Source of the DNA: an uncultured Oscillospiraceae bacterium
GTDB lineage: Bacteria; Bacillota; Clostridia; Oscillospirales; Acutalibacteraceae
Reading direction: 5' to 3'
Assembly: GCA_902478455.1 (NCBI GenBank)
Contig: CABSLJ010000130.1
Location: 1-7,267, forward strand
DNA: 7,267 nucleotides
The notes under the pieces are model-generated. The model worked only from the letters and a program-made list of their open reading frames with translations, made no database searches and was not told where the DNA came from. This document shows positions 1-6,671 of this stretch, piece after piece (position 1 is the first letter of the stretch; each line of letters begins with the position of its first letter). A program made the position numbers and the translations under genes.

Positions 1-2
1 AT

Positions 3-110
3 TTGGGAATCAGGCGGTACTCCGTCGCATTCTATAACTCCGGCATCACGGCGTGTAACACTCTCTTCATCCGAAAGAAAGGCGGTGAAACAAAAAGCGC
101 GGGAACCTGA
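3..110 (+). CDS. Possible 3' end of an upstream gene (partial, unrecognised)
   Basis: Frame 3 is open from the window edge to a TGA at 108-110, giving 35 residues that end in a basic tail (FIRKKGGETKSAGT). Over the first two dozen codons most third positions are G or C, matching the bias of the genes downstream. The other two forward frames lack this bias, and one of them stops at about position 37. This supports the tail of a real gene continuing from the left. I do not recognise the family, and 35 residues are too few to assign one. The stop lies 35 bp before the lyase start, and I see no clear terminator between them, so the two genes could be co-transcribed. Chance is a real alternative at this length. 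Confidence 0.4.
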   Translation: MGIRRYSVAFYNSGITACNTLFIRKKGGETKSAGT

Positions 111-128
111 CCATCATTCTAAAAAACG

Positions 129-139
129 AAGAGGAGAAA
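129..139 (+). promoter_or_regulatory. Ribosome binding site of the lyase gene
   Basis: A purine-rich run containing AGGAG (132-136) lies 9 nt before the ATG at 146. It supports this start, because translation from here yields a complete signal peptide. I found no convincing promoter in 111-145. A TATAAC at 33-38 has no suitable -35 element. Confidence 0.75.
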
Positions 140-145
140 TCGAAC

Positions 146-3100
146 ATGAAAGCAAAGCGACTTCTTTCAGCGCTGCTGGCAATCGCTGTGGTTTGCTCCA
201 GCATGATTTTCTCATCCACAACGTTTGCGGAATCCCAGGAACCAGAAATCTTCGCTACCATCGGATTTGAAGCCCCCGACTACGCCAAAGACGCTCAGAT
301 TCATACCATCCAGGGCTGGACCCTCTCCACGAGTTTTCCCGGTTACCTGACCACCGGCGCCTATGTGCGCGACGCCGCCGCGCTGGAAGGCAAGGGCCTC
401 TCCCCGCTCTCCGGCGAGCAGAGCCTGCTGTTTGAAAAGATTCTGGACGCGGCCATTCTCTCCTTTGCGGGGTACGAGGAGCAGTTTTCCTCCAACCTCT
501 GCGTGAGTTTCGACCTCCAGACCCCGGCCGGGGCCGCCGGAAAATTCCAGATCGGCCTGCGGCTGAAAACCAACGTCGTCACCCCCTTCTTTTTCAATTT
601 CCAGCCGAACGCCTCCGGAGGCTACGCCATCAGCGCCTTTGACGGCGCCACGACGGCGACCGACTGCGCCGTCTCTCCCGGAGACCTGCTGCACTTTGAC
701 CTCTCCTTCCACATCGACGCCAGGACGGTCGACACCACCGTCTCCAATGTGACGACCGGTCAAAGCTGGATCAAGCAGTACAACCTCGCTGCGCTGGATA
801 CCGATGCAGCGGTCGCCGAGCTGACCGGACCCGAGGGCGGTCTGGAGTTCGTTGACCTGACCGAATCCGGCTCCAAATTCCTGCTCGACAACGTCGTCAT
901 CTCCGACAAGGACGGCCAGCCCGAGCCGGAGCAGCCCGAAATCCAGCTCTACAAAGACCGCAGCATCCTCTTTCCCAAGAGCTTTGCCGACGGCGCCAAG
1001 GAGAACGCCTCCAAGGAATGGGCCGCCCCCATCGTGGATCAGATCATGGAGGATGTTGCCCATTACGAGGACATGAGCTATGACGACATGTGGGACCTCA
1101 TGTTCCCCTCCACCATCCAGAAGCGCGAGCTGATGGTCAGCGCCTACGGCAACTGCCCCGTCTGCGGCGAACCCAACCAGATTTACGCCTGGGTGCTCGA
1201 TCCCAAGGCTGACCCCTGGAAGGTGCGCTGTCCCCATTGCGACGAACTCTTCCCCAAGAACGATTTTTACGCCTTCTATCAGAGCGGCATCGACCCGGAC
1301 ACCGGCGTCTATGATCCCGCCCTCGCCGACCGCAGCTTGCTCTACAATGAAGAATGCAAGGCCGCCGGTCCGGATGAAAACGGCAACTGTGCGCACGGCA
1401 ATCCCTACGACGCCTGCACCTTCTGCGTGGACGACGGCACCAGCTACGTCGGCGAGCTGAACGGCGCGCCCTATCACTGGTATTTCATCGGCGGCTACCT
1501 CTACCGCGGTCACTGGTTTGAATATGTGCTTGACGCCGTCAACAACCTCTCCTCCGCCTATATGGTGACAGGGGATGTGGAATACGCTCGCAAGGCCGCC
1601 ATCGTCATCGACCGCATCGCCGACCTCTTCCCGGATTTCGATTACAGGAATCAGGGCTGGGTCTATGAGAAGCCCACCTCCGACGGCTACGTCACCTATT
1701 CCATCGACTCGGCCTACGACGTCCGCATCCTCGCCGAATCGTATGACATGATCTTCGACGCCATCAAGGACGACCAAATTCTCGTGGATTTCCTCCAGGG
1801 CAAGGCGGAAGAATATCCAGAAGGCATCGCTCCCAAGGACAGTTTTGAGGATATTCAGAGAAACATTGAGGAAAACATCTTCCTTGACGCCCTGGCCCAT
1901 CCCGAAAAGATTTACACCAACTACCCGAATACCGACATCACCGTCGCCACCGTCAAGGCGGTGCTCAACCTCCCCGGCGCGGCCGAGGACGTCGTCAGCG
2001 TATTGGGCGGCATCGTCAGCCAGTCCACGCAGGTGGACGGTCTTTCGGGTGAAAAGGGACTCACCAACTATTCGGCTTACGCCGTGCAGAACCTCGCCCC
2101 GACCATTTCCAAATTCCTGACGCTGGACGAAAATCTGCTTACCACACTGCTCGAGCAGTATCCCTCCCTGTACGACACTTACCGCTTCTACGCCGATCTG
2201 TGGTACGACGGCGAGCGCTATCCCCACCAGGGCGACGGCGGCTGGTTCGCTCAGAAGGACAATTACGGCGCGGTCGCAGCCACCGACCAAGGAACCTCCA
2301 GCGTCTATGTGTCCGCCCTCTCGCCCTCAGTTTACACCTATCTGTGGAATTTCTATGAGGCGACGGGAGACACCATGTTCGTCAAAATTCTCTACAACAT
2401 GAACGACAAGTCGGTCGACGGGCTCCCCCACGATATCATGTGTCCCGATCCCGAGGCCATTCAGCAGGAGATCGCCGCCATCATCGCAGAAGAGGGAGCC
2501 GACCTTTCCCGCGGCAACGCCAACAAGGAAAATTGGGGCATCGCCATGATGCGCTCCAACGAGGAAAACAGCGGTCCCGCCTTCTGGCTCAACTACCAGA
2601 GCGGCCTGAGCCATGGCCACGGCGACGGCATGAACCTCGGCCTCTTCGCCAAGGGACACGACCTCATGCCCGACCTCGGCTATCCGCCGGTCAATTACGA
2701 GGGCGCCTGGGAGTCCCCCCAGGCCATGTGGAACCGCATGGACTTCTCCCACAACCAGGTAATCGTGGATAAGGACGACCACGGCACAATCGCCGGCTCC
2801 GTCGGCCAGCAGACCGCCCTGGGAACCACCGAGCTCTGGTCGCCCGGAAGCGGCTTCAGCGCCATCCGCGTCAGCAATCCGAATCTCTACGCCGCCACGG
2901 CGAACGGCCGGTACGAGCGCACCGTCGCCATGCTCGGCATCGGCGAGGAAGACGCCTACCTGCTCGACATCTCCCGCGTGTCCGGCGGCAGCGAGCACGC
3001 GCGCATGATGTCCAGCATGCCGGGTCTCATGACCACCACGAGTCTGGAGCTTGTGGAAACCAGTGAATTCGCCGAGCTGCCCGCCCTGGCTCCCATCGTC

Positions 3101-4099
3101 AGCAACGAGAAGTTCGACGCGGAAGCCCAGCCCGGCTTTACCGTCGACTGGGCAATTGACGATATTCTCGGCTACGACGAGGCGGAGCGGGACGTCCACC
3201 TGAAATACACCGATCTGACGACCGGCGCCATGGCCTATACCTTTGACGCCTGGACCAAGATCGACACCTACGACAATGACAAGCACACCACCACCTCCCG
3301 CCTGGCCACCGTCCGCCGCGCGGAGGAGGGCGAAGCGCTGGAAAGCACCTTCGTCGGCGTCATCGAACCCTATGAGGGCGCATCCAACATCGCCTCCGTC
3401 ACCCGCCTCGACGTAAAGGATGCGGACGGCAACGTCCTGCCCGATTCGCACGTGGCCGTCGAGGTTGTGCTGCAAAACGGCGACAGGGACCTCATCATCG
3501 CCGCCGACCCTGATCTTTACAGCGGCGAGGCGCTCACCGTGGACGGCTGGGACGTCGAACTGACCGGAGAGCTCGCCTCCGTCCGGCTGACCAAAGACGG
3601 CCAGATCAAAGCCCTCTCCCTGAGCAATGGCGAAAGTCTCATCGTAAACGGCAAGACCTACGCAATGCCGGAGGACGAAGCCTTCTACGAAGCCGCCTTT
3701 GACGTCGCCTATGACATCGTCATCGCCGACACGGAGCACGGCACTGTCTCCGCAGACAAAGAAAAAGCCTACCCCGGCGAGACCGTCACCCTGACCGTGA
3801 AGGCCGACGACGGCTACCGCCTGAAGGAAGGCAGCCTCAAGGTAAACGGAGAGGCCATCGAAGGAAGCGCCTTTGTGATGCCCGGTAAGCAGGCCGAGAT
3901 TTCCGCCGAATTCAAGTTGGTTCCGCCTCCTTCTTCCGGCGAACCGGAGGTCTCCTCCGGCGAGACTTCCTCCGGATCGTCCGGCACGGAAGGCCCCTCC
4001 ACCGGTTCGGAAAGCGCCGTTCCCTTCCTCGCCCTGCTTCTGACCGGCGCGCTGTCTCTCCTCTGTCTGCTTGCACGGCGCAAAAAGAACTCCTTCTAG
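146..4099 (+). CDS. Secreted, surface-anchored heparinase II/III-like polysaccharide lyase
   Basis: This is a 1317-residue exported protein that probably cleaves an acidic (uronic-acid-containing) polysaccharide by beta-elimination outside the cell. The ATG at 146 is preceded by AGGAG (132-136). Residues 1-28 form a signal peptide (MKAKRL, hydrophobic core, TTFA before ES). Residues about 35-250 are beta-rich, resembling a concanavalin-type sugar-binding domain, followed by a PEPEQPE linker (259-265). An alpha-helical toroid-like core spans about 270-780. It contains CPVC (337-340), CPHC (362-365), a second cysteine group (C404, C415, C424, C427), NYPNTD (592-597) and NYSAY (641-645), the last two being candidate active-site segments. 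HGHGD (823-827), D843 and HNQVIVD (H869 on) resemble the heparinase II/III C-terminal sheet region, where heparinase II binds zinc. Residues about 1189-1257 look like an InlB-type 'bacterial repeat' module. The tail is a Ser/Gly-rich linker, GPSTG (1283-1287), a hydrophobic stretch (1291-1310) and RRKK. The family call is fairly sure; the substrate (heparin-like, chondroitin, alginate or other) cannot be told. Confidence 0.82.
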   Translation: MKAKRLLSALLAIAVVCSSMIFSSTTFAESQEPEIFATIGFEAPDYAKDAQIHTIQGWTLSTSFPGYLTTGAYVRDAAALEGKGLSPLSGEQSLLFEKILDAAILSFAGYEEQFSSNLCVSFDLQTPAGAAGKFQIGLRLKTNVVTPFFFNFQPNASGGYAISAFDGATTATDCAVSPGDLLHFDLSFHIDARTVDTTVSNVTTGQSWIKQYNLAALDTDAAVAELTGPEGGLEFVDLTESGSKFLLDNVVISDKDGQPEPEQPEIQLYKDRSILFPKSFADGAKENASKEWAAPIVDQIMEDVAHYEDMSYDDMWDLMFPSTIQKRELMVSAYGNCPVCGEPNQIYAWVLDPKADPWKVRCPHCDELFPKNDFYAFYQSGIDPDTGVYDPALADRSLLYNEECKAAGPDENGNCAHGNPYDACTFCVDDGTSYVGELNGAPYHWYFIGGYLYRGHWFEYVLDAVNNLSSAYMVTGDVEYARKAAIVIDRIADLFPDFDYRNQGWVYEKPTSDGYVTYSIDSAYDVRILAESYDMIFDAIKDDQILVDFLQGKAEEYPEGIAPKDSFEDIQRNIEENIFLDALAHPEKIYTNYPNTDITVATVKAVLNLPGAAEDVVSVLGGIVSQSTQVDGLSGEKGLTNYSAYAVQNLAPTISKFLTLDENLLTTLLEQYPSLYDTYRFYADLWYDGERYPHQGDGGWFAQKDNYGAVAATDQGTSSVYVSALSPSVYTYLWNFYEATGDTMFVKILYNMNDKSVDGLPHDIMCPDPEAIQQEIAAIIAEEGADLSRGNANKENWGIAMMRSNEENSGPAFWLNYQSGLSHGHGDGMNLGLFAKGHDLMPDLGYPPVNYEGAWESPQAMWNRMDFSHNQVIVDKDDHGTIAGSVGQQTALGTTELWSPGSGFSAIRVSNPNLYAATANGRYERTVAMLGIGEEDAYLLDISRVSGGSEHARMMSSMPGLMTTTSLELVETSEFAELPALAPIVSNEKFDAEAQPGFTVDWAIDDILGYDEAERDVHLKYTDLTTGAMAYTFDAWTKIDTYDNDKHTTTSRLATVRRAEEGEALESTFVGVIEPYEGASNIASVTRLDVKDADGNVLPDSHVAVEVVLQNGDRDLIIAADPDLYSGEALTVDGWDVELTGELASVRLTKDGQIKALSLSNGESLIVNGKTYAMPEDEAFYEAAFDVAYDIVIADTEHGTVSADKEKAYPGETVTLTVKADDGYRLKEGSLKVNGEAIEGSAFVMPGKQAEISAEFKLVPPPSSGEPEVSSGETSSGSSGTEGPSTGSESAVPFLALLLTGALSLLCLLARRKKNSF

Positions 4100-4104
4100 T
4101 CTTT

Positions 4105-4124
4105 CCGGGATGGGTCCATCCCGG
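4105..4124 (+). terminator. Short hairpin just after the lyase stop
   Basis: A perfect 8-bp GC-rich stem (CCGGGATG at 4105-4112 with CATCCCGG at 4117-4124) and a 4-nt loop sit 5 nt after the stop codon. Only a weak GTTT lies downstream, about 10 nt away, so it is a poor intrinsic terminator on its own. It may protect the mRNA 3' end or help the stronger hairpin that follows. Confidence 0.45.
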
Positions 4125-4142
4125 GCATAGCCCCCGTTTCAC

Positions 4143-4205
4143 AGTCGCCCCGCGTCACAGCCCGCCCTTCTTACAGGGCCTGACGCAGGGCGGCTTTCTT
4201 CGTTT
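4143..4205 (+). terminator. Intrinsic terminator of the lyase transcript
   Basis: Positions 4143-4150 pair with 4188-4195, and GCGTCA (4152-4157) pairs with TGACGC (4181-4186), leaving one C/A mismatch between the two helices. An inner GCCCT/AGGGC hairpin (4164-4168 with 4175-4179) caps the structure. The stem runs straight into TTTCTTCGTTT (4195-4205). This separates the lyase unit from the SRP RNA/dnaX unit. An alternative, mutually exclusive pairing (CCGCCCT 4162-4168 with AGGGCGG 4187-4193) also ends at the same T tract. Confidence 0.75.
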
Positions 4206-4280
4206 AAATCAGTCGCCGGCCCGGCGGACGATCTGCCTGTCGCCGCTTGAAAAGCGAGAAGAATCGCGCAAAAGGCTGGA

Positions 4281-4325
4281 AATTTTAAAATGGGCATTGT
4301 GTTTCTTCCGAATATCGGATATAAT
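4281..4325 (+). promoter_or_regulatory. Strong sigma-A type promoter of the SRP RNA
   Basis: A perfect -10 box, TATAAT (4320-4325), lies 17 bp after TTGTGT (4297-4302), which keeps the key TTG of the -35 box. An A/T block, AATTTTAAAA (4281-4290), sits where an UP element would lie. Transcription should start near 4332. This strength suits a stable abundant RNA. It probably also serves dnaX through read-through, because no equally good promoter is visible in 4527-4596. Confidence 0.75.
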
Positions 4326-4361
4326 AGATGCGATATTTCGATCTGCAAGCAAGACAGAAAG

Positions 4362-4499
4362 CGTGTGTTGGGATATGCGGGCGGATGGGCCCTGTGCGAC
4401 GGAGCGCCGTGAACCATGTCAGGCGGGGAACCGAGCAGCATTAAGCGGAGTGCATCGTGCGATGCAGCCAGTCTGTTCGTCCGCATATCCCAGCACACG
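4362..4499 (+). ncRNA. ffs: Signal recognition particle RNA (small bacterial type)
   Basis: This is the RNA scaffold of the signal recognition particle, which with Ffh targets nascent membrane and secreted proteins. The diagnostic domain IV is present: GAACCATGTCAGG (4411-4423), a GGAA tetraloop (4427-4430) closed by CGG/CCG, then AGCAGCATTAAG (4434-4445). The CAGG/AGCAG internal loop is the Ffh M-domain binding site. The ends close in a 19-bp helix (4362-4380 with 4481-4499) whose only non-Watson-Crick pair is one G-U. No Alu-domain motifs of the long Bacillus-type RNA precede it, so it is the short form (about 138 nt). Its place directly before dnaX is the usual Firmicutes arrangement. The exact mature ends are uncertain, since further complementary arms flank the RNA. 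Confidence 0.93.
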
Positions 4500-4530
4500 G
4501 ACCGCGTCAGGCGGTCTGTCTTGCTTTTGA
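4499..4530 (+). terminator. Probable terminator/attenuator after the SRP RNA
   Basis: GGACCGC (4499-4505) and GCGGTCT (4511-4517) form a 7-bp stem with one G-U pair and a 5-nt loop. A moderately T-rich GTCTTGCTTTTG follows. It would end most SRP transcripts while letting some polymerase continue into dnaX. The T tract is interrupted, so termination is probably incomplete. Confidence 0.5.
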
Positions 4531-4596
4531 TTTGTACCGGCAGCCGGAGTCAAGACTCAGCCTGTCGAAATATACAAGGGTACCTTGGATAAGACC

Positions 4597-4604
4597 GGGA
4601 GGTG
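4597..4604 (+). promoter_or_regulatory. Ribosome binding site that fixes the dnaX start
   Basis: GGGAGGTG lies 6 nt upstream of GTG at 4611. An in-frame GTG at 4602 falls inside this Shine-Dalgarno sequence and so cannot be the start. Beginning at 4611 gives MYQVLYRKWRP, the standard DnaX N-terminus. Confidence 0.85.
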
Positions 4605-4610
4605 TTTTCT

Positions 4611-6314
4611 GTGTATCAGGTGCTCTACCGCAAGTGGAGACCCCGTTTTTTTGCCGACGTCGCCGGCCAGCCGCAGGTGACCGTCACCCTCAAAAACGAG
4701 CTCAGGGCGGGCCGTGTGGGTCACGCCTACCTCTTTACCGGCTCGCGCGGCACGGGAAAGACCACCTGCGCCAAAATCCTCGCCAAGGCGGTCAACTGCC
4801 TGAATCCACAGGACGGCGACCCCTGCGGCGAATGTGAGATTTGCAGGGGCATCGACAGCGGCGCGGTGATGGACGTGGTGGAGATCGACGCCGCCAGCAA
4901 CAACGGCGTGGAAAACATCCGCAATCTGCGCGAGGAGGCCTCCTTTACCCCCGCTTCGGCCAAATACCGCGTCTATATCATCGACGAGGTGCACATGCTC
5001 TCCACTGGGGCCTTCAACGCCCTGCTTAAAACGCTGGAGGAGCCGCCCGCCCACGTCGTCTTCATCCTGGCCACCACGGAGGTGCACAAGCTGCCGGCCA
5101 CCATTCTCTCGCGCTGCCAGCGGTTTGACTTTCACCGCATCGCGCCGGAGGATATCTCCGCCCGGCTGCGCTATGTCGCCGAACAGGAGGGCGCCTCTCT
5201 CGACGAGGAAGCCGCCCTGCTCATTGCCCGGCTGTCGGACGGCGCCCTGCGCGACGCCCTCTCCCTGCTCGACCAGTGCATCGGTCGGGACCGCAGCGTG
5301 ACCGAGCAGGTGGTCACCGAAACCGCCGGCCTCGCCGGGACCGACCATCTCTTTTCCCTCGCCGACGCCGTCCGCAGTCACGACGGCGCGTCCGCCCTTG
5401 AGCAGATCGACCGGCTGCACGCCGCCTCCAAGGACATGGCCCGCCTGTGCGAGGAGCTCATCGGCCATTTCCGCAATCTGATGCTGTTTAACACCCTTCC
5501 CGATCCGCGGAAGCTGGTCCCCCTCTCCCGGGGAGAATATGAAAAGACGCTCCGGCAAGCTGGGGAATTTTCCCTGGACCAGACCATTCACGCGCTTGAC
5601 GCGCTCCAATCAGCTCAGGAGCGCATCTTTCGCGGCGGCAACCGCCGGGTGGAGATGGAGATGTGTCTTTTGAAGCTGTGTTCCCCCGCGCTTGACAGCA
5701 CGGCCGACGCCATGCTGCGCCGCATCGCCCAGCTGGAGCGCGCGGTAAAAGCGGGGATTCCGTCCGCGGCCGCCCCCCCGGCTTCCGCAGCGGCCGAGCC
5801 TCCCCGCGCCGATGCAGCGCGCGAGGTCCCCGCAAAGCAGTCCGCCCCCCTCTCCCGTCCCGCGCCCGACGACGCCGACGCGCCGCCCTCGCCTCGGCAG
5901 GACAAGCCGGCCCCGGCTCCTTCTCCGGCAAAGCCGGCGGAAGCGCCCGTCTCTCTGGAGGCGCTGCAAACCTCGGCGGAAAGAATGACCAGCTGGCCGG
6001 AGGTGCTGCAGGTGCTCAAGGGCTATTCCCAGGTGATCGCCTCGGCCTTCAGCGGCTCTTCGGCTTACATCAGCGGGGACTACGTCCTCATCGACGCGCC
6101 CAACTCCATGGCCTGCGAGCTGCTGCGCAAATCGGCCCAGCGGGACAAAATGCGGGTGGCCATCCAGGAGGTGACAGGCCGCGTCTACAAGCTCGGCCCC
6201 TACCAGCCTGCGGCGGCCAGGGAAGAGAAAAAGAAAAACGATCCGCTCGAGGAGTTCGCCGCCATGGCGGAAAACGCGGGCGTTACCGTCGCTAAAATCA
6301 AAACGGAGGAATGA
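4611..6314 (+). CDS. dnaX: DNA polymerase III subunit gamma/tau (clamp loader ATPase)
   Basis: DnaX is the motor subunit of the clamp loader, which opens the beta sliding clamp and places it on primed DNA. The 567-residue product starts at GTG 4611. The AAA+ core is intact: YRKWRP near the start, Walker A GSRGTGKT (44-51), a four-cysteine zinc site (C63, C72, C75, C78), Walker B DEVH (125-128), sensor-1 TT (155-156) and the SRC arginine-finger motif (167-169). A lid and collar helical region follow to about residue 375. Next comes a long Pro/Ala-rich linker (about 380-448) and a C-terminal domain (about 449-567), which in tau contacts the polymerase. No heptamer of the E. coli A AAA AAG type is seen; an A-rich stretch near 6228-6239 reads G AAA AAG in frame, so only the full-length form is predicted. 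The gene lies 4 nt before ybaB. Confidence 0.97.
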   Translation: MYQVLYRKWRPRFFADVAGQPQVTVTLKNELRAGRVGHAYLFTGSRGTGKTTCAKILAKAVNCLNPQDGDPCGECEICRGIDSGAVMDVVEIDAASNNGVENIRNLREEASFTPASAKYRVYIIDEVHMLSTGAFNALLKTLEEPPAHVVFILATTEVHKLPATILSRCQRFDFHRIAPEDISARLRYVAEQEGASLDEEAALLIARLSDGALRDALSLLDQCIGRDRSVTEQVVTETAGLAGTDHLFSLADAVRSHDGASALEQIDRLHAASKDMARLCEELIGHFRNLMLFNTLPDPRKLVPLSRGEYEKTLRQAGEFSLDQTIHALDALQSAQERIFRGGNRRVEMEMCLLKLCSPALDSTADAMLRRIAQLERAVKAGIPSAAAPPASAAAEPPRADAAREVPAKQSAPLSRPAPDDADAPPSPRQDKPAPAPSPAKPAEAPVSLEALQTSAERMTSWPEVLQVLKGYSQVIASAFSGSSAYISGDYVLIDAPNSMACELLRKSAQRDKMRVAIQEVTGRVYKLGPYQPAAAREEKKKNDPLEEFAAMAENAGVTVAKIKTEE

Positions 6315-6318
6315 CGAT

Positions 6319-6669
6319 ATGAAAGCAAGATTACCCCAGGGCTACGGCGGAGGCGGCCCCTCCAACCTGCAGCAGCTGGCCCGCCAGGCGCAGAAGATGC
6401 AGGAAGAGATGGACCAGGCGACCGCAGAGCTCGAAGTCAAGGAATACACCGCCACCGCAGGCGGAAGCGCGGTCAGCGTGACCGTGACCGGCAAAATGGA
6501 GGTCAAAGCCATCTCCATTGCGCCCGAAGTGGTCGACCCCGAGGACGTGGAGATGCTCTCCGACCTCGTGATGGCGGCGGTCAATGAGGCGCTGCGCACC
6601 GCGGCCGACGACAAAGCCGCGCGCATGGAGAAAATCTCCGGCGGCATGAACCTGCCGGGGATGTTCTAG
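6319..6669 (+). CDS. YbaB/EbfC-family nucleoid-associated protein
   Basis: This is a 116-residue member of the small DNA-binding protein family usually encoded between dnaX and recR. Members form dimers that bind DNA and are proposed to affect nucleoid structure and recombination; the exact role remains unclear. Features seen are a Gly-rich N-terminus (GYGGGG), a long amphipathic helix (LQQLARQAQKMQEEM, about 17-31), the beta strands GGSAVSVTVTGKMEV, and the family-typical helix and GGMNLPGMF ending. The start is ATG 6319 with GGAGGA (6305-6310) 8 nt upstream, lying within the dnaX 3' end. The gaps are 4 nt to dnaX and 2 nt to recR, which implies translational coupling. Length is normal for the family. 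Confidence 0.95.
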   Translation: MKARLPQGYGGGGPSNLQQLARQAQKMQEEMDQATAELEVKEYTATAGGSAVSVTVTGKMEVKAISIAPEVVDPEDVEMLSDLVMAAVNEALRTAADDKAARMEKISGGMNLPGMF

Positions 6670-6671
6670 CC

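Noticed and set aside
33..38. TATAAC as a lyase promoter -10 box
   Set aside because: No -35-like sequence lies 16-18 bp upstream, and the box falls inside the probable upstream coding frame.
212..2290. A 692-residue open frame on the minus strand opposite the lyase
   Set aside because: It lies entirely within a well-supported lyase gene. Its translation is Gly/Val/Asp-rich with no recognisable domain, as expected when GC-biased third positions suppress antisense stops.
2327..3739. A 470-residue open frame on the minus strand
   Set aside because: Same mechanism: low-complexity VGxDD/GGG-type composition, no ribosome binding site or motif noted, and wholly opposite lyase coding sequence.
4213..4254. 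Small palindromes in the intergenic region (CGCCG/CGGCG and CGCTT/AAGCG)
   Set aside because: They are short, not followed by T tracts, and not positioned as an operator relative to the SRP promoter. In GC-rich DNA they are expected by chance.
4297..4530. A short + strand open frame across the SRP RNA
   Set aside because: The region is clearly a structured RNA with the domain IV signature, and the frame covers the promoter and terminator hairpin.
4557..5609. A 350-residue open frame on the minus strand opposite dnaX
   Set aside because: It overlaps the intact AAA+ region of dnaX and shows no family motif, so it is an antisense shadow.
6228..6239. Possible dnaX programmed frameshift site (GAGAAAAAGAAAAA)
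   Set aside because: In the dnaX frame it reads G AAA AAG and G AAA AAC, not X XXY YYZ with three identical bases. It also lies near the C-terminus, where a shift would not produce a gamma-like product.
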